Positions 31,161-31,200 of a stretch of 31,200 nucleotides of DNA are shown here, piece by piece. The notes beneath the pieces were generated by a model. The model saw nothing but the letters and a program-made list of their open reading frames with translations. It was not told where the DNA came from and did not search any database. Within the stretch, counting starts at the first letter, position 1, and each line of letters opens with the position of its first letter. Origin of the DNA: Gnetum montanum (lineage: Eukaryota > Streptophyta > Gnetopsida > Gnetales > Gnetaceae); the NCBI GenBank assembly GCA_015680685.1, contig MNCI01003975.1, forward strand, positions 1,143,939 to 1,175,138. The letters are read 5' to 3'. The position numbers and the translations under genes were made by a program.

Positions 31161-31200
<40 letters not shown>
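31161..31200. repeat. (GA)n microsatellite running off the window
   Basis: Twenty uninterrupted ga units to the last base. The array continues outside the window. Confidence 0.97.

Noticed and set aside
1-31200. A novel defence, metabolic or regulatory gene system
   Set aside because: Every coding-like region with recognisable motifs belongs to LINE or Ty3/gypsy elements. No host gene, gene cluster or non-transposon domain could be supported.

Overview
The window reads as transposon-filled intergenic DNA from a plant with a large genome. The evidence is an L1-type LINE with a plant-style ORF1, tRNA-derived SINE copies, and both chromovirus-like (tRNA-iMet primer site) and Athila/Tat-like (tRNA-Asp primer site) Ty3/gypsy elements, all nested and decayed. 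The low GC and high load of old elements fit a gymnosperm, but that is inference. I see no host protein gene, no RNA gene and no intact ORF of recognised function; every recognisable coding segment is a broken retrotransposon gene.

Layout. 1-345: unassigned, richer in GC. 346-3480: degenerate LINE on the minus strand (ORF1, endonuclease, reverse transcriptase), cut off where the catalytic F/YxDD motif should be. 3481-7000: AT-rich DNA holding one forward SINE (about 4938-5085) and a tandem duplication of about 550 bp (5521-6620) in which each unit carries a reverse SINE. 7000-7652 and 14661-15388: the two halves of a minus-strand chromovirus-like element D, split by element A (7658-14660). 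Element A has two LTRs, a perfect 5-bp target duplication (cctaa), a tRNA-Asp type primer site and a gag-protease frame, but no reverse transcriptase, RNase H or integrase. 15389-16265: a third, diverged LTR of A's family (element E), with a short stub of its interior. About 16485-18285: 5' LTR, tRNA-iMet primer site and gag of a forward chromovirus-like element F. 19078 to about 27470: element B, a forward, diverged and longer sibling of A that still has decayed gag, protease, RT, RNase H and integrase but no recognisable 3' LTR. 28019-29745: an archaeal-type RNase H plus integrase frame of a Tat-like element C, followed by about ten imperfect tandem repeats of about 30 bp (29798-30098). 30100-31160: unassigned. 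The window ends inside a (GA)n microsatellite.

How the parts relate. A, B and E are three members of one LTR family at different ages and in different orientations. Comparing A with B shows that A lacks about 3 kb of pol, so A would have depended on B-like relatives for reverse transcription and integration. A landed inside the integrase of D. All of these elements carry stop codons and none can be active as read here. I found no convincing new biological system. The items most worth a second look are the gag-protease-only element, the U3 palindromes and repeats, the tandem-repeated 3' region of C, and the SINE family.
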